From: an uncultured Roseateles sp.
Lineage (GTDB): Bacteria; Pseudomonadota; Gammaproteobacteria; Burkholderiales; Burkholderiaceae
Assembly (NCBI GenBank): GCA_946886855.1
Contig: CAMPJJ010000066.1
Coordinates: 1-31,154 of the forward strand
Direction of reading: 5' to 3'
DNA length: 31,154 nucleotides
The notes beneath the pieces were generated by a model. That model was not told the origin of the DNA. It saw only the letters and a program-made list of their open reading frames with translations, and did no database searches. This document shows positions 15,260 to 25,418 of this stretch, one piece after another. Within the stretch, counting starts at the first letter, position 1. Each line of letters begins with the position of its first letter. The translations under genes and the position numbers were made by a program.

Positions 15260-16393
15260 ATGCGCACACGCCCCTCCGCCCTCTTCCGATCAAACCCTGC
15301 CACCCGCCTTCACGCGTTGCTCACGTTGGCGATGGCGGCGGTGCTCAGCCCATTGGCAGCGCAGGCGGCCGAGGCCTGCGACAAGGGCGCGTGGCGTGGC
15401 ACGCTGGGCACCACGGCGGTGTCCATGGAACTCAATCCCGCAGAGAACGAGCGCCCGGCCATTGGCCGCTACTACTACCGCGGCGCGCTCGGCGACCTCA
15501 CGCTGATGCTCGACGCCAAGAGCGGCGAGTGGCAAGAGCGCGACGCCAGGGAAAAGCAGACGGGCCGGCTGAAGCTCAGTTGCGATGCCCGCACGCTGAG
15601 CGGCGAATGGCGCTCCATCGACGGTACGAAGACGCTGCCGATCGCCGCCGTGGCGATCAAGGAGAGCGACTACAACGCGAGCCGCAAGGCCGCGCTCAAA
15701 CCGATCTCCGTGAAGGCCGCCCAGATCGGAGGTCGCCGCTACGAGGCGCTGACCTTGCCCATGCCAGGAGGCCGCAACGGCTCCAGCGACGCAACACCTG
15801 ACACCACGCAGGTTGGCGTCCGCCTGATTGGCACGACGCCAGCCATCTCGACACTGAACGCCACGTTGTGGGACAAGGCCGCAGACGCGGTCCTCGACCA
15901 TGTCGACTGCATGGCGCAGGGCCGGCGCGAGCGCGGCCCCGAGGCCGGCTACGAGGCCTCGCAAACGCAGAAGGTCGTCGCCTGGAACGCCGCCTTCGTC
16001 GTCATCGACACCTGGAACGAGGGCTACTGTGGCGGCGCGCACCCGTGGCACGGCAACAGCGTCACCACGTATCGCCTGGACACCGGGACGGAGGCGGACG
16101 TCGCCTCATGGCTGAAGTCCGAATTACGCAAAGAGATCCCGAAGGACTCCCGACTCGGCAAGCTACTGGTGAAGGCGTATGCCGACAGCGGCGGCAACGG
16201 CGAGGACGCCGAATGCCGCGACGAGGTGAGCTGGATGGGCAGCTCGATCCATCCGGAACCGAAGCAGCTCGTCTTCCATACGCAGGCCTCGTACGCGATG
16301 ACACCGTGCGCTGAAGACGTCGCGCTGCCGATCGATGCCGTCTGGCCCTATCTGACGCCGGCGGGCCAGCAAGCGCTCAAGACTTTCCGCTGA
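15260..16393 (+). CDS. Secreted protein of unknown function, DUF3298/RsiV-like C-terminal half
   Basis: A 377-residue protein with a clear export signal: a basic N-terminus, a hydrophobic stretch around LLTLAMAAVLSPL, and a likely cut after AQAAEA. The first half is a beta-rich region (GTLGTTAVSMELNPAENERPA, IGRYYYRG) of a kind seen in periplasmic proteins. The second half has NEGYCGGAHPWHGNSVTTYRLDTG, which resembles the 'GGAHP' core of DUF3298 domains. Five cysteines remain after the signal cut, so disulfides are possible. The start at 15260 places the signal peptide properly. Function is unknown. Confidence 0.8.
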   Translation: MRTRPSALFRSNPATRLHALLTLAMAAVLSPLAAQAAEACDKGAWRGTLGTTAVSMELNPAENERPAIGRYYYRGALGDLTLMLDAKSGEWQERDAREKQTGRLKLSCDARTLSGEWRSIDGTKTLPIAAVAIKESDYNASRKAALKPISVKAAQIGGRRYEALTLPMPGGRNGSSDATPDTTQVGVRLIGTTPAISTLNATLWDKAADAVLDHVDCMAQGRRERGPEAGYEASQTQKVVAWNAAFVVIDTWNEGYCGGAHPWHGNSVTTYRLDTGTEADVASWLKSELRKEIPKDSRLGKLLVKAYADSGGNGEDAECRDEVSWMGSSIHPEPKQLVFHTQASYAMTPCAEDVALPIDAVWPYLTPAGQQALKTFR

Positions 16394-16412
16394 TCCTCGG
16401 TCCTGCCGCTGT

Positions 16413-16439
16413 GGCCGCCGCCGCGCAACGCGGGCGGCC
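16413..16439. terminator. Hairpin between convergent genes
   Basis: GGCCGCC (16413-16419) pairs with GGCGGCC (16433-16439), with an inner CGCG/CGCG stem and a 3-base loop. It has no T run. It lies between two convergent stop codons, so a shared termination role is plausible but not certain. Confidence 0.45.
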
Positions 16440-16442
16440 CGT

Positions 16443-16763
16443 TCACTGCGACGAGAACATCTTCAACCCGATGATGCCCACGGCGATCAGGCCGATGCAC
16501 GCCAGCCTCGCCAGTGACGCCGATTCGCCCAGCAGCACGATGCCCGCGATCGCGGTCCCGACGGCGCCGATGCCCGTCCACACCGCGTAGGCCGTCCCTA
16601 CCGGCAGGTGCTTCAGCGCCCAACCCAGCAGCACGACGCTCGTGACCATCGCCGCCACCGTGCCCATCGTCGGCCACAGCCGGGTGAAGCCGTCCGTGTA
16701 CTTCAGGCCGACGGCCCAGCCGATCTCGAACAGCCCGGCCAGAAACAACACGCCCCACACCAT
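16443..16763 (-). CDS. sugE: SMR-family guanidinium/quaternary ammonium exporter (SugE/Gdx)
   Basis: A 106-residue four-helix membrane protein of the small multidrug resistance family. Members of the SugE/Gdx branch export guanidinium ion in exchange for protons. Glu13 in helix 1 ([16 protein letters not shown]) is the essential charged residue, and the stretch [20 protein letters not shown] with LLGES is typical of SugE rather than EmrE. The start is settled by the ribosome binding site: AAGGAG ends directly at the ATG at 16769 but lies six bases before the ATG at 16763, so the latter is chosen. A LysR-type gene diverges from it across 100 bp. I see no guanidine riboswitch in that gap. Confidence 0.92.
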   Translation of the reverse strand: MVWGVLFLAGLFEIGWAVGLKYTDGFTRLWPTMGTVAAMVTSVVLLGWALKHLPVGTAYAVWTGIGAVGTAIAGIVLLGESASLARLACIGLIAVGIIGLKMFSSQ

Positions 16764-16769
16764 CGCCAT

Positions 16770-16775
16770 CTCCTT
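16770..16775 (-). promoter_or_regulatory. Ribosome binding site that decides the sugE start
   Basis: AAGGAG on the minus strand abuts the ATG at 16769 with no spacer but is correctly spaced, six bases, for the ATG at 16763. Confidence 0.75.
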
Positions 16776-16863
16776 GAAAGTGAATGGAGGCCACTCTATT
16801 TCTGTCACATTGATAGTTAAAGTCAGCATCCATCAGCTCCACTGACAGATCGACCCTCGTGCC

Positions 16864-17907
16864 ATGGCCTTCGACCTCGACAATCTCCGCGTCTTCCTCG
16901 CTGCGATCGATCACGGCTCGTTTTCCGCCGCCGCGCGCATGCTGGGACGCGTGCCCTCGGCCGTCAGCATGACGATCGCCAACCTCGAAGCGCAGCTGGA
17001 CCTGGCGCTCTTCGACCGCGCCGGCCGGGAGCCGGTCCCCACCGCGCAGGCGCTCGCGCTGGTGCCCCAGGCGCGCCTTCTGGCCGAGCAGCTCGGCCAG
17101 TTGAACCGCCACGCGCTGTCAATGACGCAGGGACTGGAGCCCTCGCTGACGATCACCGTCGTGCCCGAACTCGTCGCCGCGACGCCTTGGAGCGACGCGC
17201 TGACGACGCTGTCCGCCGAGTTCCCGCTGCTGGACGTCGAGGTGTTGACCGCGCCCCAGGCAGACGCGCTCGCCATGCTGAAGTCGGGCCGCGCGCAACT
17301 GGCCCTCGTTTTCGAGCGCCAGGGGCTCGATCCCTCGGAGCAGTTCCAGGAAGTGGCGCGTGAGACCTTGATCGCGGTCGCCGCAGCCTCGCATCCGATG
17401 CTCGCGCGCGAGCCGTCGGCGCTCCGCGACGAGCACCTCATCGCCGAACGCCAGATCCTCGTCGCCGGCCGGGACGCCTGCGACGTCGACAAGCGGATCG
17501 CCGTGTCCCGGGTGCAATGGCGTACCGACAGCCCGGTGGCGGCGCTGCGGATGGTGGCCGCGGGGCTGGGGTGGGCGTGGTTGCCCTCGGGCTTCGTGCG
17601 CGCGGCGCTGGCCTCCGGCGAACTGGTGCAGATCCCCGCCGGCAACTTCACGACGGCGCTGCAGCTCTACGTCGACGTCGTCTGGACCCAGACACGGCCG
17701 CTGGGTCTCGCCGCGCGGCGTTTCGTGGCACTGCTGAACGGCCGCGAGGGCTGCTCAGGCGCGGTCGCCGGAGAGCGCTCGGTGGCTGACACGACCACCG
17801 GCGCGAAGGCCGGCCCGTCGCTCAGCGGTAGCGCTCCGGATCCGGCGAGTCCGTCGGCTGCGCGACCACGCGCCGGAAAGCGGCGTTCATCGGCAGCTTC
17901 AGGTTGA
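16864..17907 (+). CDS. LysR-family transcriptional regulator
   Basis: A 347-residue regulator. Residues 1-60 are the winged helix-turn-helix (LDNLRVFLAAIDHGSFSAAA, then SAVSMTIANLEAQLDLALFDR), followed by a linker helix and a periplasmic-binding-like effector domain to about residue 297. The last 50 residues are low-complexity Ala/Ser/Arg/Pro-rich and exceed the usual family length of about 300. That tail overlaps the 3' end of the convergent binding-protein gene by 86 bp. The gene diverges from sugE, so control of sugE is a reasonable inference. The ATG at 16864 has no good ribosome binding site. Confidence 0.9.
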   Translation: MAFDLDNLRVFLAAIDHGSFSAAARMLGRVPSAVSMTIANLEAQLDLALFDRAGREPVPTAQALALVPQARLLAEQLGQLNRHALSMTQGLEPSLTITVVPELVAATPWSDALTTLSAEFPLLDVEVLTAPQADALAMLKSGRAQLALVFERQGLDPSEQFQEVARETLIAVAAASHPMLAREPSALRDEHLIAERQILVAGRDACDVDKRIAVSRVQWRTDSPVAALRMVAAGLGWAWLPSGFVRAALASGELVQIPAGNFTTALQLYVDVVWTQTRPLGLAARRFVALLNGREGCSGAVAGERSVADTTTGAKAGPSLSGSAPDPASPSAARPRAGKRRSSAASG

Positions 17908-18805
17908 TGCCCGTCGGCGGGAGCGGGGACTCGAACCAGCGCTTGTAGATCGCATGGATCTCGCCGCTGCGATACAGGCCGATCAGCACGTCGTCGACCA
18001 TCGTCTTGAACATCGGATCGTCGCGGTTGAGCCCGATCGCATAAGGCTCCACCGTCAGCGCGCGATCGGAGATCACGTAGTCGTCCGCCGAGACCGCCGC
18101 CCCCTGCTGCGCCAGGAGCGCGCGGATGATGACATCGTCCATCATGAACGCGTCGGCGCGGCCGCTGCGCAACAGCTGGAACGCATCCGGATCGTCCAGC
18201 CCGGCGACGATGCGGATGTTCAGCCCCTGCTGCTCGCTGACCTTGGCCAGGTGCTGGATGCTGGTCGTCCCGATGGTGCTCACCACCGGCCGGCCGCGCA
18301 GGTCGGCCAGACTCTGCACCTTCTCGCCGTGACGCGTCATGAGCTTGGTCTCGGCCACGAAGATCGTCACCGAGAACGCCTGGCTGCGCGCACGCTCGGC
18401 GGTGTTGGTCGTGATGCCGCACTCCATGTCCAGGGTGCCGTTGCTCACCATGGGGATGCGCGTGGCCGAGCCGACCGCGACGCGTCGCACTTCCAGGTCC
18501 GGCAGCTTGAGCTTCACGCGCAGCGAGGCGATCACGCGCTCGCAGAGCTCGACGGAGTATCCCGTCGGTCGCAGCTGGGCGTCGAGGTACGAGAACGGCG
18601 CCGACGCCGGCCGGTAGCCGATGACGATGACCCCGGTCTCGCGGATGCGCGTCAGCGTCGGGCCCTCCGGCGGTTGCGCGGGACGTGAGGCCGACGGCGC
18701 GACAAGCCCGGGTCTGACCGGCGCAGCGACCGCGGACAGCGCGCCAGCCGCCGCTGCCAGCGCCAGGATCAACGCCGCCACGACGCCGGGGATCCGCGTG
18801 CCCAT
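17822..18805 (-). CDS. Periplasmic amino-acid-binding protein (ABC transporter family 3)
   Basis: A 327-residue exported solute-binding protein. It starts with a signal peptide (a long Ala/Leu stretch, likely cut near AVAAP), then a Pro-rich spacer. The family 3 fold follows: ETGVIVIGYRPASAPFSYLD, GYSVELCERV, MVSNGTLDMECGITTNTAERA, LRGRPVVSTIGTTS and DAFMMDDVII. These resemble glutamate/aspartate-binding GltI. It begins only three bases after the rarA stop and has GAGGG at suitable spacing, so it is probably co-transcribed with rarA. No permease or ATPase gene is next to it. Its 3' end overlaps the LysR gene. Confidence 0.9.
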   Translation of the reverse strand: MGTRIPGVVAALILALAAAAGALSAVAAPVRPGLVAPSASRPAQPPEGPTLTRIRETGVIVIGYRPASAPFSYLDAQLRPTGYSVELCERVIASLRVKLKLPDLEVRRVAVGSATRIPMVSNGTLDMECGITTNTAERARSQAFSVTIFVAETKLMTRHGEKVQSLADLRGRPVVSTIGTTSIQHLAKVSEQQGLNIRIVAGLDDPDAFQLLRSGRADAFMMDDVIIRALLAQQGAAVSADDYVISDRALTVEPYAIGLNRDDPMFKTMVDDVLIGLYRSGEIHAIYKRWFESPLPPTGINLKLPMNAAFRRVVAQPTDSPDPERYR

Positions 18806-18808
18806 CGA

Positions 18809-20221
18809 TCAGCCCTCGCTGTCGTCGGCGATGCCGGCCATGCCGGCGGTCCCTCCGTGCGCGCCGGCATCGTCCTGCCCGAGCGCGCCGGCATCGAGCC
18901 GCCTCAATTCGTCGAGGCGCGCGCCGATCTTGATCTCCAGGCCGCGCGGCACGGGCTCGTAGAAGCGCTGTTCCTCCAACCCGTCGGGCAGGTACTGTTC
19001 GCCGGCCACATACGCGCCGGGGAAGTCATGCGCATAACGGTAGGCCTTGCCGTAGCCGAGTTCCTTCATGAGGCGCGTCGGCGCGTTGCGCAGGTGCACC
19101 GGCACCGGTCGCGAGCTGTCCTGCTTGATCAGCGCGCGCACCTGGTTGTAGGCGTTGTAGACGGCGTTCGACTTCGGCGCGATCGCCAGGTAGACCACGG
19201 CCTGCGCCAGCGTGAGCTCGCCTTCCGGCGAACCGAGGCGCTCGTAGGTCTCCGCGGCGTCCAGGCAGATCCGCAGCGCGCGGGGATCGGCGTTGCCGAT
19301 GTCCTCGCTCGCCATGCGGATCAGCCGTCGCGTGATGTAGCGCGCGTCGACGCCGCCATCGAGCATCCGCACCAGCCAGTACAGCGCCCCATCAGGATTC
19401 GAGCCGCGCACGGACTTGTGCAGCGCCGAGATCACGTCGTAGAACTGATCCCCACCCTTGTCGTAGCGCCGCAGCTGCTCGCCGAGCGTGCGTTCCAGCA
19501 GCGCCTCGTCGATCTCGGTCGTGCCGGGCGGCGTCAGCTGCGCCACCGTCTCCAGCGTGTTCAACAGACGCCGCGCATCGCCGTCGGCATAACCGATCAG
19601 CCGCAGGGTGGCCGCCTCGCTCACGGGCGGCGCGCCGAGCGCCTCCCGCCCGCGCGCCAGCAACTCCCGCATGTCCTGCTCGTCGAGCGACTTCAGCACG
19701 TGCACCGTCGCCCGCGACAACAGCGCCGAGTTCACCTCGAACGACGGATTCTCGGTCGTCGCCCCGATGAAGCTGAACAGGCCCGACTCGACGTGCGGCA
19801 GGAAGGCGTCCTGCTGGGCCTTGTTGAAGCGGTGGACCTCGTCGACGAACACGATCGTGCGCCGGCCCTGCCCCGCCGCGACCTGCGCGCGATCGACCGC
19901 CTCTCGGATGTCCTTCACGCCGCCCAGCACCGCCGAGATGGCGATGAACTGCGCGTCGAAATGCTGGGTCATCAGGCGCGCCAGCGTCGTCTTGCCGACG
20001 CCGGGCGGCCCCCACAGGATCATCGAATGGGGCCGACCGCTCTCGAGCGCGACCCGCAGCGGCATGCCTTCGCCCAACAGGTGGCGCTGGCCCACCACCT
20101 CGTCAAGCTTGCGCGGACGCAGCCGCTCGGGCAGCGGCGCATGCTTGCCCGGCGCTGCGGCCAAGGGCGTTCCGCCGGGGACGGACTCGAACTCGTCCGG
20201 AAAGAGCGACGCGTTGCTCAT
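18809..20221 (-). CDS. rarA: Replication-associated recombination protein A (RarA/MgsA)
   Basis: A AAA+ ATPase related to clamp loaders that acts at stalled or gapped replication forks. The 470-residue protein shows PERLRPRKLDEVVGQRHLLG near the N-terminus, Walker A GPPGVGKTT, Walker B VFVDEVHRFNKAQQD, sensor GATTENPSFEVNSALLSR, and the C-terminal tetramerisation and lid region including KSVRGSNPDGALYWL and RRLIRMASEDIGNADP. About 40 Asp/Gly/Ala-rich residues end the protein. The gene lies between lolA and the binding-protein gene on the same strand, 21 bp after lolA. Confidence 0.96.
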   Translation of the reverse strand: MSNASLFPDEFESVPGGTPLAAAPGKHAPLPERLRPRKLDEVVGQRHLLGEGMPLRVALESGRPHSMILWGPPGVGKTTLARLMTQHFDAQFIAISAVLGGVKDIREAVDRAQVAAGQGRRTIVFVDEVHRFNKAQQDAFLPHVESGLFSFIGATTENPSFEVNSALLSRATVHVLKSLDEQDMRELLARGREALGAPPVSEAATLRLIGYADGDARRLLNTLETVAQLTPPGTTEIDEALLERTLGEQLRRYDKGGDQFYDVISALHKSVRGSNPDGALYWLVRMLDGGVDARYITRRLIRMASEDIGNADPRALRICLDAAETYERLGSPEGELTLAQAVVYLAIAPKSNAVYNAYNQVRALIKQDSSRPVPVHLRNAPTRLMKELGYGKAYRYAHDFPGAYVAGEQYLPDGLEEQRFYEPVPRGLEIKIGARLDELRRLDAGALGQDDAGAHGGTAGMAGIADDSEG

Positions 20222-20242
20222 CGATGCAGACTCGGGCCCCGC

Positions 20243-20863
20243 TCAGGGCTGGCGCGCGATGTCCGTGCCGGGCGGCGGCGTGAAGCGGAAGCGGTCGGCC
20301 GGCACCTTGGCGTTGGGCTCGATCGCGCTGAACTGCATCACCGACTGCTGCCCGAAGCCGTCGACGATCTCGAGCGCCGCCAGCTCGCGGCCCTTGAAGC
20401 CGAGCTTCAGGCTCTGCAGGCTGCTGTCGTTGCGCTTGGGCGTGGCCTGCACCCAGTCCAGGCCATTGGCCGCGGGCAGGGACTTCAGGCTGAAGTCCTT
20501 CGACAGGTCGCCGCCCGCGAGCAGCGACACCGGCGTCGCGCCCAGCGCCTGGTCCATGTTGCGGACGCTGGCCTGCTGCAGGTCGGGGTCGTAGATCCAC
20601 ACTTCCTTGCCATCGGCCACGATCAACTGCTCGGCCGGTTTTGCATAGGCGAAACGGAACTGGTTGGGACGCTGGAACTCGAAGGTGCCGGTGGTCGTCT
20701 TCTTGCGCTTGCCGTCCGGCGCGGTGACGGTCTGCGTGAAGGTCGCGCGACCGCTCTTCACTTCGCTGACGAACCGTTGCAGCGCGCTCGCGCCGTCGGC
20801 ATGCGCAAGGGTCGTGAAGCAGACGGCGATCGCCGCGACGCCTCGGATCAGGATACGGAACAT
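20243..20863 (-). CDS. lolA: Outer-membrane lipoprotein carrier protein LolA
   Basis: A periplasmic chaperone that carries lipoproteins from the LolCDE complex to LolB at the outer membrane. The protein is 206 residues with a signal peptide cut near HADG. Then come the family segments ALQRFVSEVKSGRATFTQTV, GTFEFQRPNQFRFAYAKPAEQLIVADGK and VWIYDPDLQQASVR. GAGG eight bases upstream supports the ATG at 20863; six extra in-frame codons upstream are unlikely. It sits between ftsK and rarA, the order known from E. coli. Confidence 0.95.
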   Translation of the reverse strand: MFRILIRGVAAIAVCFTTLAHADGASALQRFVSEVKSGRATFTQTVTAPDGKRKKTTTGTFEFQRPNQFRFAYAKPAEQLIVADGKEVWIYDPDLQQASVRNMDQALGATPVSLLAGGDLSKDFSLKSLPAANGLDWVQATPKRNDSSLQSLKLGFKGRELAALEIVDGFGQQSVMQFSAIEPNAKVPADRFRFTPPPGTDIARQP

Positions 20864-20890
20864 GGAAAAAGCCTCAATCATTCGTCGCGA

Positions 20891-23263
20891 TCAGTCGTCC
20901 CGCTTGGGCACGATGATGTCGCGGTTGCCGTTGGTGGCCATCGCCGAAACGACGCCGGACTTCTCCATCTGCTCCAGCAAACGGGCGGCCCGGTTGTAGC
21001 CGATGCGCAGATGCCGCTGCACCAGCGAGATCGACGCCCGCTTGTGCTGCAGCACGATCGCCACGGCCTGGTCGTACATCGGGTCGGACTCGCCGTCGCC
21101 GCCCGCGGTCAAGCCGGGCAGGCCGTCGCCGCCGCCATCGCCGTCCAGCACGCCGCCCTCCAGGATGCCCTCGATGTAGTTGGGTTCGCCCTGTTCCTTG
21201 AGGTATTCGACGACGCGATGCACCTCGTCGTCGCTGACGAATGCGCCGTGGACACGCACCGGCAGTCCGGTCCCCGACGCCATGTAGAGCATGTCGCCCA
21301 TGCCCAGCAGCGCCTCGGCGCCCATCTGGTCGAGGATGGTCCGCGAGTCGATCTTGCTCGACACCTGGAAGGACAGGCGCGTCGGGATGTTGGCCTTGAT
21401 CAGGCCGGTGATCACGTCGACCGACGGGCGCTGCGTCGCGAGGATCAGGTGGATGCCCGCCGCCCGCGCCTTCTGCGCCAGCCGGGCGATCAGTTCTTCG
21501 ATCTTCTTGCCGACGACCATCATCAGGTCGGCCAGTTCGTCGATCACGACGACGATGTGCGGCAGCCGCTCCAGCGGCTCCGGCTCCTCCGGCGTGAGAC
21601 TGAACGGATTGGGGATCTTCTCCTCGCGCTCGGCCGCGTCGGCGATCTTCTTGTTGAAGCCCGCCAGGTTGCGCACGCCCATCTTGGACATGAGCTTGTA
21701 GCGGCGCTCCATCTCGTTGACGCACCAGTTCAACGCGTTGCTGGCCTGCTTCATGTCGGTGACGACGGGCGCGAGCAGATGCGGGATGCCCTCGTAGACG
21801 CTCATCTCCAGCATCTTCGGGTCGATGAGGATCAGGCGGACGTCGCGGGCCTCGGCCTTGTAGAGCACCGACAGGATCATCGCGTTGATGCCGACCGACT
21901 TGCCCGAGCCGGTCGTGCCGGCCACCAGGCAGTGCGGCATCTTGGCCAGGTCGGCCACCACCGGCAGGCCGACGATGTCCTTGCCCAGGCCCATCGTCAG
22001 CGGCGACGCGGCGTCGGCGTAGACCTGCGAGCCGAGGATCTCGGACAGGCGGATGGTCTGGCGGCGCGCGTTCGGCAGCTCCAGCGCCATGTAGTTCTTG
22101 CCCGGGATCGTCTCGACCACGCGGATCGAGGTCAGGCTGAGCGAACGCGCCAGATCCTTGGCCAGGCCGAGGATCTGCGAGCCCTTCACGCCGGTCGCCG
22201 GTTCGATCTCGTAGCGTGTGATCACCGGCCCCGGCGACGCCGCCACCACCCGCACGTCGACGCCGAAGTCCTTCAACTTCTTCTCGATCATGCGGCTGGT
22301 CATCTCCAGCGATTCAGGGGTCACGGTCTCGATCCGAGGCGGCGGCGCGTCCAGCAGGTCGACCTGCGGCAGCTTCGCGTCGGTCGGATCGGTGAACAGC
22401 GTCTGCTGGCGCTCCTTGATGACGCGCGTGGACTTCGGCTGCTCGACCACAGGCGGCTCGATGACGATCGGGATGTGGTGCTCTTCCTCGACCAGGCGCT
22501 CGACCTCGACGACGGCCTCCCGCTCGCGCTTGGCCTCCTTGCCGACGCGCTTGTCCTCGGCGATCTCGCGGCGCACTTCGCGCTTCTCGATCAGGCGCTC
22601 GATCGCCGTGCCAATCTGCTCGGACAGACGCAGCCAGGAGAACTTCAGCGCCAGGGACACGCCGGCGACCAGCGCCGCGATCCACACGACGCCCGAGCCG
22701 GCGAAGCCCAGCAGCTTCATGCTGGCAGGTCCGAGCAGATAACCGAGCACGCCGCCCGCATGGCCCGGCAGATGCGACTCCCAACCGTAGAGCCGGGTCC
22801 ATTCGAGCGCACAGCTCGCGGCCATCAGCAGGACCAGGCCGCCCACGGTCGGCAGGCGTTCCTTGAACGTGAGCATCGGACCGCCGTCGGCGCGCAGCAT
22901 GCGTGCCAGGCCGCTGAGCCACGCGCGCAGCGAAATCAGCATCAGCCACCAGCACGAGTAGCCGAAGCCGAACAGCATCAGGTCGGAGATCCACGCGCCC
23001 AGCGCACCGACGCGGTTGTGCGCCGGGGCGGAGGTGCCGGCGGTGCTGAAGGCGGCGTCGACACGGTCATGGCTGACCATCGCGAGCAAGACCAGGCACC
23101 AGACCAACGCGCCGATCAGCAGCCACAGCGGCGTGCGCAGCGGGCTGGGGGGCGTGGGTGGGGCGGCCGGCAGCGCGGCCTTCTTGGACTTGCGTGCCGG
23201 CGCGGGGCGCTCGGTCGGGGCGGCGTCGTCACCGCCGCCCAGCAGGGAACCGGGAAAACTCAT
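20891..23263 (-). CDS. ftsK: DNA translocase FtsK
   Basis: FtsK anchors at the division septum and pumps DNA so that chromosomes separate before cell closure. The 790-residue protein has about four membrane segments in the first 210 residues and a short charged linker (about 220-310). The RecA-like motor follows, with Walker A GTTGSGKS at 449-456, [12 protein letters not shown], and a Walker B region including [14 protein letters not shown] Gly/Asp-rich stretch precedes the C-terminal gamma winged helix ([22 protein letters not shown]) that reads polarity sequences. The ATG at 23263 has no ribosome binding site; a GTG at 23281 is the alternative. Confidence 0.96.
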   Translation of the reverse strand: MSFPGSLLGGGDDAAPTERPAPARKSKKAALPAAPPTPPSPLRTPLWLLIGALVWCLVLLAMVSHDRVDAAFSTAGTSAPAHNRVGALGAWISDLMLFGFGYSCWWLMLISLRAWLSGLARMLRADGGPMLTFKERLPTVGGLVLLMAASCALEWTRLYGWESHLPGHAGGVLGYLLGPASMKLLGFAGSGVVWIAALVAGVSLALKFSWLRLSEQIGTAIERLIEKREVRREIAEDKRVGKEAKREREAVVEVERLVEEEHHIPIVIEPPVVEQPKSTRVIKERQQTLFTDPTDAKLPQVDLLDAPPPRIETVTPESLEMTSRMIEKKLKDFGVDVRVVAASPGPVITRYEIEPATGVKGSQILGLAKDLARSLSLTSIRVVETIPGKNYMALELPNARRQTIRLSEILGSQVYADAASPLTMGLGKDIVGLPVVADLAKMPHCLVAGTTGSGKSVGINAMILSVLYKAEARDVRLILIDPKMLEMSVYEGIPHLLAPVVTDMKQASNALNWCVNEMERRYKLMSKMGVRNLAGFNKKIADAAEREEKIPNPFSLTPEEPEPLERLPHIVVVIDELADLMMVVGKKIEELIARLAQKARAAGIHLILATQRPSVDVITGLIKANIPTRLSFQVSSKIDSRTILDQMGAEALLGMGDMLYMASGTGLPVRVHGAFVSDDEVHRVVEYLKEQGEPNYIEGILEGGVLDGDGGGDGLPGLTAGGDGESDPMYDQAVAIVLQHKRASISLVQRHLRIGYNRAARLLEQMEKSGVVSAMATNGNRDIIVPKRDD

Positions 23264-23269
23264 GCCCCG

Positions 23270-23275
23270 ATTGTG
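23270..23275 (-). promoter_or_regulatory. Candidate -10 element (CACAAT) six bases before ftsK
   Basis: CACAAT on the minus strand is separated from the ftsK ATG by six bases, with no Shine-Dalgarno between. It fits a leaderless start but is a weak match to the consensus. Confidence 0.35.
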
Positions 23276-23351
23276 ACGCACAAGCCCCGCGTCCCGGACG
23301 CGAGGCTCCCCGCCAAGGTGAAGAAACGTTGAAGCGTCGGTCGCCTGCGAC

Positions 23352-24020
23352 TCAGTCGTGCTGCAGCCGTTCCTTGATGACCACGGAGCCGTTCTCGAGG
23401 GTCTCGATCACGCCCTTGTCCTCCAGGTCCTTCATGACGCGGCTGACCATCTCGCGCGACGCGCCGACGACCTTGGCCATGTCCTGCCGCGACACCTTGC
23501 CGCGGATGATCTTCACGCCCTTCTCCTCCTCCGCCATGTCCAGCAGCGTGCGCGCGACGCGGCCGTAGACGTCGAGCAGCGCGAGCGACTCGATCTGGCG
23601 GTCCGCATTTCTCAGCCGCGCCACCAGGCCGCGCAGGATGCCGTAGGCCAGGCTGGAGGACTCCGGCAGTCCGCGCCCGAAATCGGCGCGGCCCAGCACC
23701 AGCATGTCGGTCTGCACCTCGGCGCGGACCGTGGCCGAATGCGGCTCGTTGTCGATGAGGCTCATCTCGCCGACATAGTCGCCGGGTTGCAGCACGGCGA
23801 GGATGACTTCGCGGCCGCGGCTGTCCGCGGTCAGCACGCGGGCGCGGCCGTTGAGCAGGATGAAAAGCGCGTTGGACTTGGTGCCCTGCTCGACGATCAA
23901 CTCGCCGCGTTTGAAGCGCCGCTTGACGACGCTGTCCGCGATGGACTGGGCCTGGTCGGCGGTCAGCAGGGAGAACAAGGGAACCCTGCGGATCAGATCC
24001 AAATTGGACAACATGGCCAT
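23352..24020 (-). CDS. Crp/Fnr-family transcriptional regulator
   Basis: A 222-residue regulator with an N-terminal cyclic-nucleotide-binding-type beta barrel ([22 protein letters not shown], then [15 protein letters not shown]), a long dimer helix, and a C-terminal winged helix ([21 protein letters not shown]). It lacks the N-terminal cysteine cluster of FNR, so it is more Crp-like, but the ligand is not known. AGGAGG nine bases upstream of the ATG at 24020 fixes the start. It lies 88 bp upstream of ftsK on the same strand and diverges from trxB. Confidence 0.9.
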   Translation of the reverse strand: MAMLSNLDLIRRVPLFSLLTADQAQSIADSVVKRRFKRGELIVEQGTKSNALFILLNGRARVLTADSRGREVILAVLQPGDYVGEMSLIDNEPHSATVRAEVQTDMLVLGRADFGRGLPESSSLAYGILRGLVARLRNADRQIESLALLDVYGRVARTLLDMAEEEKGVKIIRGKVSRQDMAKVVGASREMVSRVMKDLEDKGVIETLENGSVVIKERLQHD

Positions 24021-24087
24021 GAAGGGATGCCTCCTGTGGAGTGTTAGGGTCAATCGTGGTTGTCAGGATGGCAGAGGGCCCGCCACC

Positions 24088-24093
24088 TAGAAT
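24088..24093 (+). promoter_or_regulatory. Candidate -10 element (TAGAAT) for trxB
   Basis: TAGAAT sits in the 191-bp gap between the Crp/Fnr-type gene and trxB and would give a leader of about 110 nt. A TGTG...TCAC pair at about 24102-24118 is spaced too widely for a normal CRP site. Confidence 0.4.
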
Positions 24094-24130
24094 GGCTGCA
24101 TTGTGCCAATTTGTTCACGGCTGTTCATAG

Positions 24131-25171
<1,041 letters not shown>

Positions 25172-25221
25172 TCATTTCTCCGACCGCGGCCCCCGTCGAG
25201 GGGCGGCCGCGGCAGGACCCG

Positions 25222-25253
25222 ACCGGCCCGCCTTTGCGCGGGCCGGTGTGTTT
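25222..25253 (+). terminator. Rho-independent terminator after trxB
   Basis: ACCGGCCCGC (25222-25231) pairs perfectly with GCGGGCCGGT (25238-25247) around the loop CTTTGC, followed by GTGTTTC. The T run is short. Confidence 0.7.
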
Positions 25254-25257
25254 CTGC

Positions 25258-25263
25258 TACACT
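25258..25263 (+). promoter_or_regulatory. Candidate -10 element (TACACT) for rpmB-rpmG
   Basis: TACACT follows the trxB terminator directly and would start a leader of about 150 nt before rpmB. Confidence 0.45.
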
Positions 25264-25269
25264 CTTCGT

Positions 25270-25418
25270 TTCCCCGCGCCATCAACCTGTGAAGGATCTT
25301 GACGCGAGGAAGATGGGATACCGCCACCCTATGGCGAGGTGAGGCCGCCGCCCGCGGCTCGACAGCGAGGTCGAGTCGGTTGGGACGGTCGCCGGATGAC
25401 AAGTATCGGAGTGTCCTC
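25270..25418 (+). other. Structured 5' leader of rpmB
   Basis: This stretch of about 150 nt before rpmB has no credible gene. It holds a perfect 6-bp hairpin CTCGAC/GTCGAG (25358-25375, loop AGCGAG) and a 5-bp hairpin CGCCA/TGGCG (25322-25336). I do not recognise a described ribosomal-protein leader motif. Confidence 0.4.

Noticed and set aside
16764..16863. A guanidine riboswitch upstream of sugE
   Set aside because: The 100-bp leader shows no pair of hairpins or conserved loops of the known guanidine classes that I could recognise by eye.
18857..23332. A 1491-codon open frame on the plus strand across rarA, lolA and ftsK
   Set aside because: It lies antisense to three well-recognised genes. 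Its composition (His/Arg/Asp/Leu/Ala-rich) is what the opposite strand of high-GC coding DNA gives, and it matches no family I know.
24100..24120. A CRP-type operator between the regulator gene and trxB
   Set aside because: TGTG and TCAC are nine bases apart, whereas the usual palindrome has seven between these tetramers, so the match is not good enough.
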